From the NCBI GenBank assembly GCA_964345775.1, contig CAYFSO010000100.1, forward strand, positions 1-11,045: a stretch of DNA of 11,045 nucleotides, written 5' to 3'. The notes below the pieces were generated by a model, which was not told the DNA's origin, did no database searches, and saw only the letters and a list, made by a program, of their open reading frames with translations. This document shows positions 1 to 7,098 of the stretch, piece by piece. How positions within the stretch are numbered: the first letter of the stretch is position 1; each line of letters begins with the position of its first letter. The stretch comes from M55B154 sp964345775. GTDB lineage: Bacteria; Spirochaetota; UBA4802; UB4802. The position numbers and the translations under genes were made by a program.

Positions 1-1
1 A

Positions 2-325
2 GACGCGTTGAAAAGACGATGCCTGCACCTGTATATAGACTTTCCTTCGAAGGAACTGGAAGAGAAGATAATCCGCATCAAGGTTCCAGAATGCGGGAAT
101 TACCTTACTAAAGAATTAATAGACACGGTTCATAGAATACGCGAGCTTCCTTTGAAGAAGGAACCAAGTATCAGCGAGACCCTTGACTGGGCAAAGGCAC
201 TCTCCCTGCTTGGATGCGAAGTCTTGAAGAAGGATTCCGCAATAGACACGCTGAATTTCATTTTGAAATACGAAAAAGATATTGAGCTTGTGAAGAAAAA
301 ATCTGACAATATCTTTGTACAATAA
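2..325 (+). CDS. MoxR-type AAA+ ATPase, C-terminal fragment (5' end outside window)
   Basis: This is the last 107 residues of a AAA+ ATPase whose P-loop and Walker B half lies left of the window. The frame is open from base 2 and reads DALKRRCLHLYIDFP, the sensor-2 segment typical of MoxR ATPases paired with VWA proteins; the rest is the C-terminal helical lid. MoxR ATPases act as cytoplasmic chaperone-like or metal-insertion remodelling factors together with a VWA partner, and exactly such a partner starts 8 nt downstream. The TTG at position 8 falls inside the conserved DALKRR motif and encodes leucine, so it is not a start. The family call rests on the sensor-2 motif and the neighbouring VWA gene. 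The substrate remodelled is unknown. Confidence 0.85.
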   Translation, partial: DALKRRCLHLYIDFPSKELEEKIIRIKVPECGNYLTKELIDTVHRIRELPLKKEPSISETLDWAKALSLLGCEVLKKDSAIDTLNFILKYEKDIELVKKKSDNIFVQ

Positions 326-333
326 GAACGGGT

Positions 334-1728
334 ATGAATAAAGAAAAGGATATACATCACCGGGTTAAAAAGAAGTTTTCTGATTTTACCGGTATTTTAA
401 AAGACGCCGGCGTTGATATCTCAACCGTTGAAGTACTGGACATGTTCGAGGCCCTCAAGTATATACAGTTCGACGACAGGGAGTCCTTCAAGCAAACCCT
501 GTCCTCCACCCTTATAAAAGACTACACTGATCTTCCCGTATTTGACCGTTGTTTTCAGCGTTTTTTCGAGAAAAAAGAAGGTGATTCTGACTCACTGCTG
601 GATTCACTCATCGGCACTTCAATTGAAAGACAGGGATCACACGATGAAGGACATCTAACCGAAGAACAGATGGATATTCTACAGGAAGAGATGGACAGTT
701 TTCTTGACGACCAGCCGCCTGAATCTCTTTTTGAAAAAACCCCTGAACAGCTTCTCAGCCTTTTCCTGGACAGCCTCGAATCTTCTGAATCCGGCGGGGG
801 CGGACTGGGCTTCATGCTTTTCAGTTCAAGAAGCAGAACCTCTTCTCCCGGTGTCTCCGAAGAAGACAGTGATGAAGCTGAAGATGCTGCCGGCATGGAC
901 AGCCAGCTGTACAACATGATGCTGGAAATGCTGCAGAGACGTAAAAACGAAAAGAATATCGGCATTCAGCAAAAACAGCACGACGAATACCTGCTCAACA
1001 AGTACATCTACCAGCTTACACCTGACGAGATCAAAGAAATGCGTGAGCTCATTCTACGATTCGGGCAGAAAATGAAGAACCGCATTTCTCTTCGAAAGAA
1101 GAAAGTGAAGCATGGCGGCCTTGACGTAAAAAGAACGTTTCGCACTAACATGCAATACGGCAGCATTCCATTTAAACTGTTTCACAAGGATAAGCGTATT
1201 GACCGGCCGCAGCTGATCGTCATGTGCGATATTTCCAGCTCGGTGAACCAGTATTCCCGTTTTATGCTGCTGCTCACTTATACACTGCAAAGCCTGTTTT
1301 CCAAGGTGCGGACCTTCGCATTCATCAGTAACATGGTGGAGATCACCCGGCTTTTCAGGGAAATGGACCCCGAGCGTGCCCTTAACTCCATCTTTTCTGA
1401 TACCGACTTCACATACGGATGGGGAAGTAATTACGGGAACTGTTTTAACCAGTTTATGGAAGATTACAGTGATTCCCTGTCCAACAAGGCAACGGTTCTT
1501 ATCCTGGGTGACGCAAGGAACAACAACCAGGATCCCGGCATGCAGTCCTTTCTTCGCATCAAGGAACGTTCACGAAACCTCTTCTGGCTGAACCCGGATA
1601 AACGTCACCTCTGGGACTGGAGCGACAGCATAGCCACACTGTACGAGCCGTATTGTACAGAGATGCGTGAAGTAAATAATGTAATTGACCTGGCGGATTT
1701 TATTGATAAACTATTTGTAACAAAATAA
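334..1728 (+). CDS. VWA domain-containing protein, CoxE-like partner of the MoxR ATPase
   Basis: This 464-residue soluble protein has no signal peptide or membrane segment. The C-terminal part, from about residue 290, is a von Willebrand factor A domain of the CoxE type. The metal-ion-dependent adhesion site is visible as DISSS (D299, S301, S303), with D393 in LGDARNN and the family-typical tail WLNP followed by LYEPY. The threonine usually found in the middle MIDAS motif appears to be serine (S365 in YGWGSNYG). The N-terminal 290 residues are helical, rich in acidic and serine residues, with a GGGG stretch at 154-157 and a basic patch (RKKKVKHGG) just before the VWA domain. MoxR/VWA pairs are known to act together in protein maturation or metal-cofactor assembly; the client here is not evident. 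The 8-nt spacing to the ATPase gene indicates one operon. No strong Shine-Dalgarno sequence precedes the ATG. Confidence 0.88.
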   Translation: MNKEKDIHHRVKKKFSDFTGILKDAGVDISTVEVLDMFEALKYIQFDDRESFKQTLSSTLIKDYTDLPVFDRCFQRFFEKKEGDSDSLLDSLIGTSIERQGSHDEGHLTEEQMDILQEEMDSFLDDQPPESLFEKTPEQLLSLFLDSLESSESGGGGLGFMLFSSRSRTSSPGVSEEDSDEAEDAAGMDSQLYNMMLEMLQRRKNEKNIGIQQKQHDEYLLNKYIYQLTPDEIKEMRELILRFGQKMKNRISLRKKKVKHGGLDVKRTFRTNMQYGSIPFKLFHKDKRIDRPQLIVMCDISSSVNQYSRFMLLLTYTLQSLFSKVRTFAFISNMVEITRLFREMDPERALNSIFSDTDFTYGWGSNYGNCFNQFMEDYSDSLSNKATVLILGDARNNNQDPGMQSFLRIKERSRNLFWLNPDKRHLWDWSDSIATLYEPYCTEMREVNNVIDLADFIDKLFVTK

Positions 1729-1748
1729 GCCGGGATACCTTCACGCCA

Positions 1749-3719
1749 ATGGATCTTAGAAGACGACTCAAGCGACTTCGACTAAAAGCATTCAGGGAAA
1801 TCGTAAGCAACAGCCTCCGTATAAAACTTGTACTGAGCCTCATAACAGTGGTACTCATCGTTGGTATATCTTCCACGATAATTGGCATTAAAATAATTAA
1901 CGACAACGTGATCGGCCAGGCATACGAATCGGTCAGAAGCGATCTTAATGCCGCACAGTTCATTTACGACAAGCGGCTGGACGAGATACGGATATACGTA
2001 AATCACGTGTCAAAACTGCCATATGTTCAGCGCGCTGTGCAGACTGGCAATACTGCACTACTCCTGAAAAAACTCCGTGAAGTCCAAAACGAGGCTGACC
2101 TGGATATACTCAATATTTATCTTCCCGGGGGAAAACTCCTGGTCGGTGCCAACCATCCTTCAACAAAACGGGCAGACATGGATGATCCTTTCTTGGAGAA
2201 GTCGCTGGACTCCGGCAAGGCCCATGCAGGTACCGGCATTATTTCCGGAAAGGTTCTCCGTGAAGAAAGCCGAAAACTGGCAGAGCAGGCCCACATTTCA
2301 CTGGTACCTACGGGAAAGGCACGTCATGTTGACATTGACGTCTTACAACGCGGACTGGCGCTGAAAGCTTCTGCCCCGGTGTACATGAATGGAAAACTCA
2401 TGGCAATTCTTTACGGCGCGGAACTCTTGAACAGGGATTACTACATACCTGACAGCATAAAAGACCTTATATTTGATGATCAGGAAATGGACGGCGCAGA
2501 ATACGGAACTGCCACCATATTTCTCGATGATATCCGTATTTCCACAAACGTAACACTTAAGAACGGACAGCGTGCCATCGGAACACGTGTATCAAAAGAA
2601 GTTTACAATGAAGTTGTGGAAAAGGGAAATACCTGGCTGGACAAGGCTTTCGTAGTAAATAACTGGTATATTTCCGCGTACAAGCCAATATACAACATTA
2701 CAAGTGACGTCATAGGTATCCTTTATGTTGGCATTCTTGAAGACAGGTTCATCGAAATGAAGCATGAAACAACCTATACCTATGTACTGGTTATTGTAAT
2801 CTCACTTGTAATATCCATATTTATTGCCATACGCCTGATAAAAAACATATTAACCCCCATAAACCAGCTGGTACAGGCATCCCGCAGTGTAACAGAGGGA
2901 TACTATGACCGGAAAATACGATTCTCTTCCCGTGATGAGTTGGGCAGGCTGTGCCATACCTTCAACAAGATGGTTGATGCCATCGTTGAGCGGGACAGGA
3001 AGCTGAAAGAACAGACACAGCAAAAAACCGCGCAGCTTGAGAAGATGGCCTCACTGGGCAGACTTGCCTCAGGCATTGCCCACGAAATAAACAATCCCCT
3101 TACCGGTATACTGACATACAGTTCCATGTTGCTGGAAGACTGCGACAATCCTGATCATGCTGAAGACCTGAGGGTGATCGTCGACGAGACGTTGCGCTGC
3201 AGAAAGATCGTCAAGGAAGTTCTCGACTTCGCCAGGGAGACCAGGCTGGACAAGCAGCCCGCCAATATCAATGATATAATCGAATCAACCATGTCCATAC
3301 TTGAGCGTCATGTATCCTTTCAGGATATCACCATCAAGAAGTACCTTGCCAGGGACATTCCAGAAACCATGCTGGATTCCAGCCAGTTCAAATCAGTGAT
3401 CAACAATCTTGCGGTGAATGCCGCCGACGCCATGAAGGATGGCGGGGTGCTTACTATAATGACACGAATGGATCACACCACTAACATGATCGTCATGGCT
3501 TTCAGTGACACCGGCGAAGGTATTCCGGAAGACAAGATCAGCGAAATATTTGATCCATTTTTTACCACCAAGGATACCGGACAGGGAACAGGCCTTGGAC
3601 TGGCGGTAACCTACGGCGTTGTTGAACGTCATAATGGAACCATACATGTTGACAGCAAGCCGGGCGAAGGAAGCACGTTTACCATTATGCTTCCGGTTGA
3701 AGAGACCGGGAGCACATAA
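1749..3719 (+). CDS. Membrane sensor histidine kinase: Cache-type sensor, HAMP, HisKA, HATPase
   Basis: This 656-residue protein is a transmembrane sensor kinase. A membrane segment at about 27-48 and another at about 343-362 enclose a roughly 290-residue extracytoplasmic domain that resembles a double Cache or Cache_3/Cache_2 sensor, including a VYMNGKLMAILYGAEL strand pair and the membrane-proximal segment GILYVGILEDRF. A HAMP linker follows (about 361-413). The HisKA domain has the phospho-acceptor H445 in GIAHEINNPLTGI, with E446 and N449 of the phosphatase motif. The ATPase domain shows the N box (N553, N557), G1 DTGEGIP (from D587), F box FDPFFTTK (from F601) and G2 GTGLGL (613-618). 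The HEINNP H box is of the NtrB-like kinase type. It starts 20 nt after the VWA gene, probably in the same transcript, and has no receiver of its own. The next gene, which begins with one, is a plausible phosphoryl recipient. The ligand is unknown. Confidence 0.93.
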   Translation: MDLRRRLKRLRLKAFREIVSNSLRIKLVLSLITVVLIVGISSTIIGIKIINDNVIGQAYESVRSDLNAAQFIYDKRLDEIRIYVNHVSKLPYVQRAVQTGNTALLLKKLREVQNEADLDILNIYLPGGKLLVGANHPSTKRADMDDPFLEKSLDSGKAHAGTGIISGKVLREESRKLAEQAHISLVPTGKARHVDIDVLQRGLALKASAPVYMNGKLMAILYGAELLNRDYYIPDSIKDLIFDDQEMDGAEYGTATIFLDDIRISTNVTLKNGQRAIGTRVSKEVYNEVVEKGNTWLDKAFVVNNWYISAYKPIYNITSDVIGILYVGILEDRFIEMKHETTYTYVLVIVISLVISIFIAIRLIKNILTPINQLVQASRSVTEGYYDRKIRFSSRDELGRLCHTFNKMVDAIVERDRKLKEQTQQKTAQLEKMASLGRLASGIAHEINNPLTGILTYSSMLLEDCDNPDHAEDLRVIVDETLRCRKIVKEVLDFARETRLDKQPANINDIIESTMSILERHVSFQDITIKKYLARDIPETMLDSSQFKSVINNLAVNAADAMKDGGVLTIMTRMDHTTNMIVMAFSDTGEGIPEDKISEIFDPFFTTKDTGQGTGLGLAVTYGVVERHNGTIHVDSKPGEGSTFTIMLPVEETGST

Positions 3720-3722
3720 CGC

Positions 3723-3750
3723 TTGACACCAGTATATTTTAATTTATACA
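3723..3750 (+). promoter_or_regulatory. Sigma-70-type promoter for the receiver-kinase gene
   Basis: A perfect -35 hexamer TTGACA (3723-3728) and a -10 hexamer TATACA (3745-3750) are separated by 16 nt in the 65-nt gap between the two kinase genes. Transcription would start near 3757, giving a leader of about 28 nt with a good ribosome-binding site. The -35 begins only 3 nt after the upstream stop codon. This suggests that the hybrid kinase can be expressed independently of the upstream operon. No terminator is visible between the genes, so read-through is also possible. Confidence 0.6.
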
Positions 3751-3773
3751 ATTATAAGTACTCTATGCACAGT

Positions 3774-3780
3774 GGAAGGA
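3774..3780 (+). promoter_or_regulatory. Shine-Dalgarno sequence of the receiver-kinase gene
   Basis: The sequence GGAAGGA ends 4 nt before the ATG at 3785. It is a clear ribosome-binding site and supports this start codon. Many other starts in this window lack one as strong. Confidence 0.7.
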
Positions 3781-3784
3781 TAAT

Positions 3785-4861
3785 ATGGCAGAACCCGTAA
3801 AACTGTTAATAATTGATGACGAGGATATCGTCCTGAAAAGCTGCAAAAAGATCCTGTCAAAACGGGATGACCTGGACATACGCACTGCCCTTTCAGGTGA
3901 CGAAGCGCTCGAGATGGTTAATAATGAACAATTCCATATTGTAATAACCGACTTGAAAATGCCCGGGACTGGTGGAATGGAAGTTTTGAAAACACTGAAA
4001 AAAGAAAAACCAGGTATTACTGTCATAATTTTTACGGGATATGCCACCGTTGAAACTGCACGTGAGGCACTGAAAAACGGCGCTTTCGACTATATCCCTA
4101 AACCCTTTACTCCCGAAGAACTTCGCGATATCGTTGATAATGCAATCAAGTCAAGAGAATCCGAGTCTGACACGCAAATGCTTGATCTTATGGCGATTGT
4201 TTCACATGAGCTCAAGAGCCCGGTATCAGTTGTACATACTACCGCCGAAACACTGTATAAAGGGTATTTTGGTAATTTGGATCCGCAGCAACAGAAAACT
4301 ATTGAAACTATATTGAGAAACTGTGAATACCTGGAAGATATCATCAGGAACTATATTGACCTGTCCAAGATGGAAATAGATGACATGAAGTCTTTTCAGA
4401 AAAGGATAAACCTTATTGCTGACGTGATAGATCCCATTATAAAAATACCTGAACATGTAAAAAATAACAAGAATATAAGAATCAATACAGATTTTGAAGT
4501 TGAACCAGAAGTATACGGTGATGAAAATCTTCTGAAAATCGTTGTGACAAATTATGTTAATAATGCAATTAAATACGGGAAGCCCGATACAGAGGTCATA
4601 ATACGAGTGACGCAGGAAGGGGATTCTTTCATTTTTTCTGTTAACAACGAGGGTGTTGGAATACCTGCTGAAGACATGGATAAACTATTTAATAAGTTTT
4701 CCAGGTTGAAGCAGAAAGGTACAGAAGGGGTCAAGGGATCAGGACTTGGACTGTATATATGCAGAAAGATCATTGAAAAACATAAAGGTGAAGTCTGGGC
4801 AGAATCAGAATACGGTGAATGGGTAACCTTCTATTTCTCATTACCCTGTATTGAGAGGTAA
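3785..4861 (+). CDS. Soluble receiver-histidine kinase (REC-HisKA-HATPase)
   Basis: This 358-residue cytoplasmic protein has no membrane segment. Residues 5-122 form a complete receiver domain: acidic pair D11/D12, phospho-acceptor D56 in ITDLKMPG, T84 and K106 in PKPF. A HisKA domain follows with H141 in SHELKSP. The ATPase domain has an N box (N256, N260), G2 GSGLGL (318-323) and an F-box-like LFNKF. In the G1 motif, NNEGVGIP, asparagine (N288) sits at the usual aspartate position, a variant also known in active kinases. A receiver placed before the kinase suggests that phosphorylation of D56 tunes kinase output, or that the protein is an intermediate in a phosphorelay. The Cache kinase directly upstream is a likely donor, but this is inference from position. 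Its downstream target is not in the window. An intrinsic terminator follows the gene. Confidence 0.93.
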   Translation: MAEPVKLLIIDDEDIVLKSCKKILSKRDDLDIRTALSGDEALEMVNNEQFHIVITDLKMPGTGGMEVLKTLKKEKPGITVIIFTGYATVETAREALKNGAFDYIPKPFTPEELRDIVDNAIKSRESESDTQMLDLMAIVSHELKSPVSVVHTTAETLYKGYFGNLDPQQQKTIETILRNCEYLEDIIRNYIDLSKMEIDDMKSFQKRINLIADVIDPIIKIPEHVKNNKNIRINTDFEVEPEVYGDENLLKIVVTNYVNNAIKYGKPDTEVIIRVTQEGDSFIFSVNNEGVGIPAEDMDKLFNKFSRLKQKGTEGVKGSGLGLYICRKIIEKHKGEVWAESEYGEWVTFYFSLPCIER

Positions 4862-4964
4862 TATTATAACTGTTCACATCAATTTTTAGAAAAATTTTGT
4901 TGATTTTTTTACTACATACTGTTTCTCTATCATTGTATAGTGATACACATAAATGTAATGACAC

Positions 4965-4998
4965 ATAGTGATGCATTATTCATGCATCACTATTTTTT
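4965..4998 (+). terminator. Intrinsic terminator after the receiver-kinase gene
   Basis: Perfect arms ATAGTGATGCA (4965-4975) and TGCATCACTAT (4983-4993) form an 11-bp stem. One further T-A pair inside extends it to 12 bp with a 5-nt loop. The 3' arm runs straight into a tract of six T residues (4993-4998). The geometry fits a Rho-independent terminator, though the stem is poorer in G and C than average. It lies about 100 nt after the stop codon, so the kinase transcript would carry a moderately long 3' tail. Confidence 0.75.
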
Positions 4999-5025
4999 AA
5001 AATCATTAAAAAAACAAGTATTTAA

Positions 5026-5060
5026 TTGACACGATTACACAACAGGTATTTTATTATAAT
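5026..5060 (+). promoter_or_regulatory. Candidate promoter of the STAS gene (non-ideal spacing)
   Basis: A perfect TTGACA (5026-5031) and a perfect TATAAT (5055-5060) lie just downstream of the terminator and about 100 nt before the STAS start. The 23-nt spacer is too long for a normal sigma-70 promoter. A weaker TATTTT at 5047-5052 would give 15 nt. One of the two boxes may belong to a different promoter, or the promoter may need an activator. The general location is credible but the exact boxes are uncertain. Confidence 0.35.
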
Positions 5061-5064
5061 AAGA

Positions 5065-5084
5065 GGTATCAATTAAATGATACC
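5065..5084. promoter_or_regulatory. Inverted repeat, possible operator in the STAS leader
   Basis: GGTATCA (5065-5071) and TGATACC (5078-5084) are perfect inverted repeats separated by 6 nt. The element lies directly after the candidate -10 box, where a repressor dimer could act. No T tract follows closely enough for a typical terminator, so an operator or a leader hairpin is more likely. This is inferred from symmetry only. Confidence 0.4.
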
Positions 5085-5149
5085 ATGTAACACAATATTT
5101 TTTTTGGTTAACACTTATTGTGAGTGCTTGCCTGGTGTAGCATTTTTTT

Positions 5150-5154
5150 GGAGG
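5150..5154 (+). promoter_or_regulatory. Shine-Dalgarno sequence deciding the STAS start
   Basis: GGAGG ends 5 nt before the ATG at 5160. This fixes the start of the STAS protein and excludes an upstream in-frame start at 5124, whose 12 extra residues (MLAWCSIFLEAL) are encoded by the leader and the ribosome-binding site itself. Confidence 0.85.
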
Positions 5155-5159
5155 CTTTA

Positions 5160-5483
5160 ATGGATATAGAATTCAGGGATCATGGTGAACACAAAATCGT
5201 TGAAGTGAGCGGGGAAGTAGACCTCTATAATGTCAGCGAGCTGAAGAAAGCTCTTTTCAGTGTTACCGATGGGAGTAATCCCAGTGTTATCGTTGATATG
5301 AAAAACGTAAACTACATGGACTCATCCGGGATCGGAGCCCTGGTGGCCGGACAGAAAAAGATGAAAGCGCATACTGGAAAATTTGCCCTGATGAATATAC
5401 ACGAGGATGTGTTGAACATCCTTAAACTGGCAACCCTGGATAGATTCTTCACAATTTACGAGGACGAGGAAGACCTGATATAG
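5160..5483 (+). CDS. STAS-domain anti-sigma-factor antagonist (SpoIIAA/RsbV family)
   Basis: This 107-residue protein is a single STAS domain of the usual length for the family. It shows the N-terminal strand pattern IVEVSGEVDLYN, the strand SVIVDMKNVNYMD and the phosphorylation loop MDSSGIGAL. S55 or S56, by analogy with SpoIIAA the second, is the expected site of phosphorylation by an RsbW/SpoIIAB-type kinase. In known partner switches, the unphosphorylated protein binds the anti-sigma kinase and frees its sigma factor or other target. The gene stands alone on its strand. It converges, with 19 nt between stop codons, on a PP2C phosphatase of the class that removes this phosphate. The kinase and target are not in the window. 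The start at 5160 is chosen for its strong Shine-Dalgarno sequence. Confidence 0.93.
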   Translation: MDIEFRDHGEHKIVEVSGEVDLYNVSELKKALFSVTDGSNPSVIVDMKNVNYMDSSGIGALVAGQKKMKAHTGKFALMNIHEDVLNILKLATLDRFFTIYEDEEDLI

Positions 5484-5502
5484 GCTCAATCAACCCGCCA
5501 TG

Positions 5503-7095
5503 CTACGCGGACCTCTTTAAAACGAGGATTGTCATATCATCATGGGGAGACACCTCTCCCCTGAATTTTTCCACGTCTTCAACTATTGTATTCACCAGTT
5601 CATTTGCGTCTTTATCATTATGTTCCATAATAAGCTTCTGAAGCCTGGCTGTACCATACTCTTCCTTGTTCGCGTTACGCATTTCTGTTATCCCATCCGT
5701 GTACATAACAACCACGTCACCCGGATCCATCTTTACCTTCGCCTGGCTGTATTCAACATCTTCCATTATACCTATAGGTACATTGTCAAGCTTGGTGACT
5801 GTACATCCTTTTAGTGATGAACGATAACATAAAAGTGGGCCATGTCCGGCATTCGAAAACGCCAACTCGCCACGTTTCCTGTCATATATCATAAAGAACA
5901 GGGTGGCAAAACTATCAATGGCAAATTCCGCGCTTAATGAGTCATTTATGGCACGAACTACTCCGGCACATTGCACTTCTCCCCGGTTGAGATACGAGGT
6001 AAAAACGGTTCGTATCATGACCATGACAAGGGACGCGGGAATACCTTTTCCTGCCACGTCACTTATCAGTGCGCCAACCTTGTTGGTATTAATATCAATG
6101 TAATCGAAGTAATCACCACCAACACCCCTGGCAGCCCTTGTGTATCCCTTGATCTGCACTCCTTCCTTGTTATAGAAGCCCATTGGATTCAGGCCTTCCT
6201 GGATCTCCTGGGCCACTTCAAGCTGCTGCTCCATTATCCTGGATTCAATTTCCATTTCCTTCGCTTTTTTCAACTGGTTGGTCATATCGTTGAACTCATT
6301 GGCCAGCAGGCCAAGTTCATCTGTCGTATTGATATCGATCTTGTGGTCCAGGTTCCCGGTACCTATTATTGCAGCACCCCTGGTCAGCTTCTTTACCGGT
6401 TTAATGGTTATACTGGCAAGCATTATGGATGCTAATATTGATATTCCAAGGAACAACAACCCAATAAGCGAAATGGTCCTGGTCATCTTTGCAACTTCCT
6501 GCTGGATTATCTTGTTTGAAAAACCAACACGCGCTGTCCCGATCCTCTCCTGGAACACGGTGTGAAAAAGCGGAATGGATATATCGTATACAATACTTCC
6601 ACCATATTGTGTATCGTCGTATGACTGGATCAGAGGCTCCTTCTTGTTTGAATATTCCAGTGCCTTCCTGGTTATTTCATCTTCGAGAACCTGTCCATTT
6701 AATGATGGATCAAAGTTCTGGATGATCCTGCCAGATGGTTCAAGTACGTATGCATACGCGATAAATTCCACTTCCTTCAAGTCCCTGATGGCGGCAACCA
6801 TTGGCAGCTCGTCCTTCTGGCTTATTGCTTCCTGGGCGATGTTTGCCAGGTGCTCAGTTTCACGTTCAGCAAACTGCATGATTTGTTCTTTAAGAAGGCC
6901 TGCTTCTTCACGGATAAAGTAGAATGTCATAATACCGATAATAACGCTTACAAGTAATATTATTGCCAGCGAGAACTTCAGTCGGAGCCCGAACCTCACC
7001 TTCTTCTTTTGGGTTGATACGGAAGCTTCTTCGTTGCTGTTACCGGCTGCACCGGTATCTTCTTCTGCATCTGATCTTTTTTTTCCAAACACCAT
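5503..7095 (-). CDS. RsbU/SpoIIE-type PP2C phosphatase with extracytoplasmic sensor and HAMP
   Basis: This 530-residue membrane-bound serine phosphatase begins with a charged cytoplasmic tail (1-35). A membrane helix at about 41-61, an extracytoplasmic domain of about 145 residues that looks Cache-like (YAYVLEPSGRIIQNFDP) and a second helix at about 207-229 follow. HAMP spans about 230-282, a coiled-coil-like linker contains VAQEIQEGLNP, and the SpoIIE/PP2C domain runs from about 312 to the end. The metal-binding aspartates are all visible: D328 in GGDYFD, D346 in SDVAGKG, D467 in YTDGITE and D519/D520 in HDDMT, so the enzyme should be active. Its expected substrate is a phosphorylated STAS protein, most simply the convergent one. 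It is the last gene of a three-gene minus-strand operon, starting 3 nt after the TPR gene. Its AGGTAAG ribosome-binding site overlaps the end of that gene. Confidence 0.93.
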   Translation of the reverse strand: MVFGKKRSDAEEDTGAAGNSNEEASVSTQKKKVRFGLRLKFSLAIILLVSVIIGIMTFYFIREEAGLLKEQIMQFAERETEHLANIAQEAISQKDELPMVAAIRDLKEVEFIAYAYVLEPSGRIIQNFDPSLNGQVLEDEITRKALEYSNKKEPLIQSYDDTQYGGSIVYDISIPLFHTVFQERIGTARVGFSNKIIQQEVAKMTRTISLIGLLFLGISILASIMLASITIKPVKKLTRGAAIIGTGNLDHKIDINTTDELGLLANEFNDMTNQLKKAKEMEIESRIMEQQLEVAQEIQEGLNPMGFYNKEGVQIKGYTRAARGVGGDYFDYIDINTNKVGALISDVAGKGIPASLVMVMIRTVFTSYLNRGEVQCAGVVRAINDSLSAEFAIDSFATLFFMIYDRKRGELAFSNAGHGPLLCYRSSLKGCTVTKLDNVPIGIMEDVEYSQAKVKMDPGDVVVMYTDGITEMRNANKEEYGTARLQKLIMEHNDKDANELVNTIVEDVEKFRGEVSPHDDMTILVLKRSA

Positions 7096-7098
7096 TTC

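Larger units (their letters stand above)
4862..5159. other. AT-rich intergenic region between the receiver-kinase and STAS genes
   Basis: This 298-nt gap contains no convincing gene. From left to right it holds an imperfect repeat element TAGTGATACA (4938-4947), its near copy inside a terminator hairpin (4965-4998), -35/-10-like boxes (5026-5060), an inverted repeat (5065-5084), a T tract (5096-5105) and the Shine-Dalgarno sequence of the STAS gene (5150-5154). It is visibly richer in A and T than the flanking genes, as expected for a control region. Confidence 0.7.

Noticed and set aside
8..325. TTG at position 8 as start of a complete 105-residue protein
   Set aside because: The frame is open to the left edge and the TTG encodes leucine within the MoxR sensor-2 motif DALKRR.
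555..965. 136-codon minus-strand open frame rich in serine
   Set aside because: It mirrors the acidic, serine-rich coding of the VWA protein and shows no domain.
5124..5159. 12-residue N-terminal extension of the STAS protein
   Set aside because: It would translate through the Shine-Dalgarno sequence of the true start, and it does not match the STAS fold boundaries.
5484..5502. Bidirectional terminator between the convergent STAS and phosphatase genes
   Set aside because: Only a 4-bp CCGC/GCGG pairing running into the phosphatase gene is found, with no T tract.
5971..6435. 154-codon plus-strand open frame
   Set aside because: It is antisense to the phosphatase core, where the minus strand encodes all conserved catalytic motifs.
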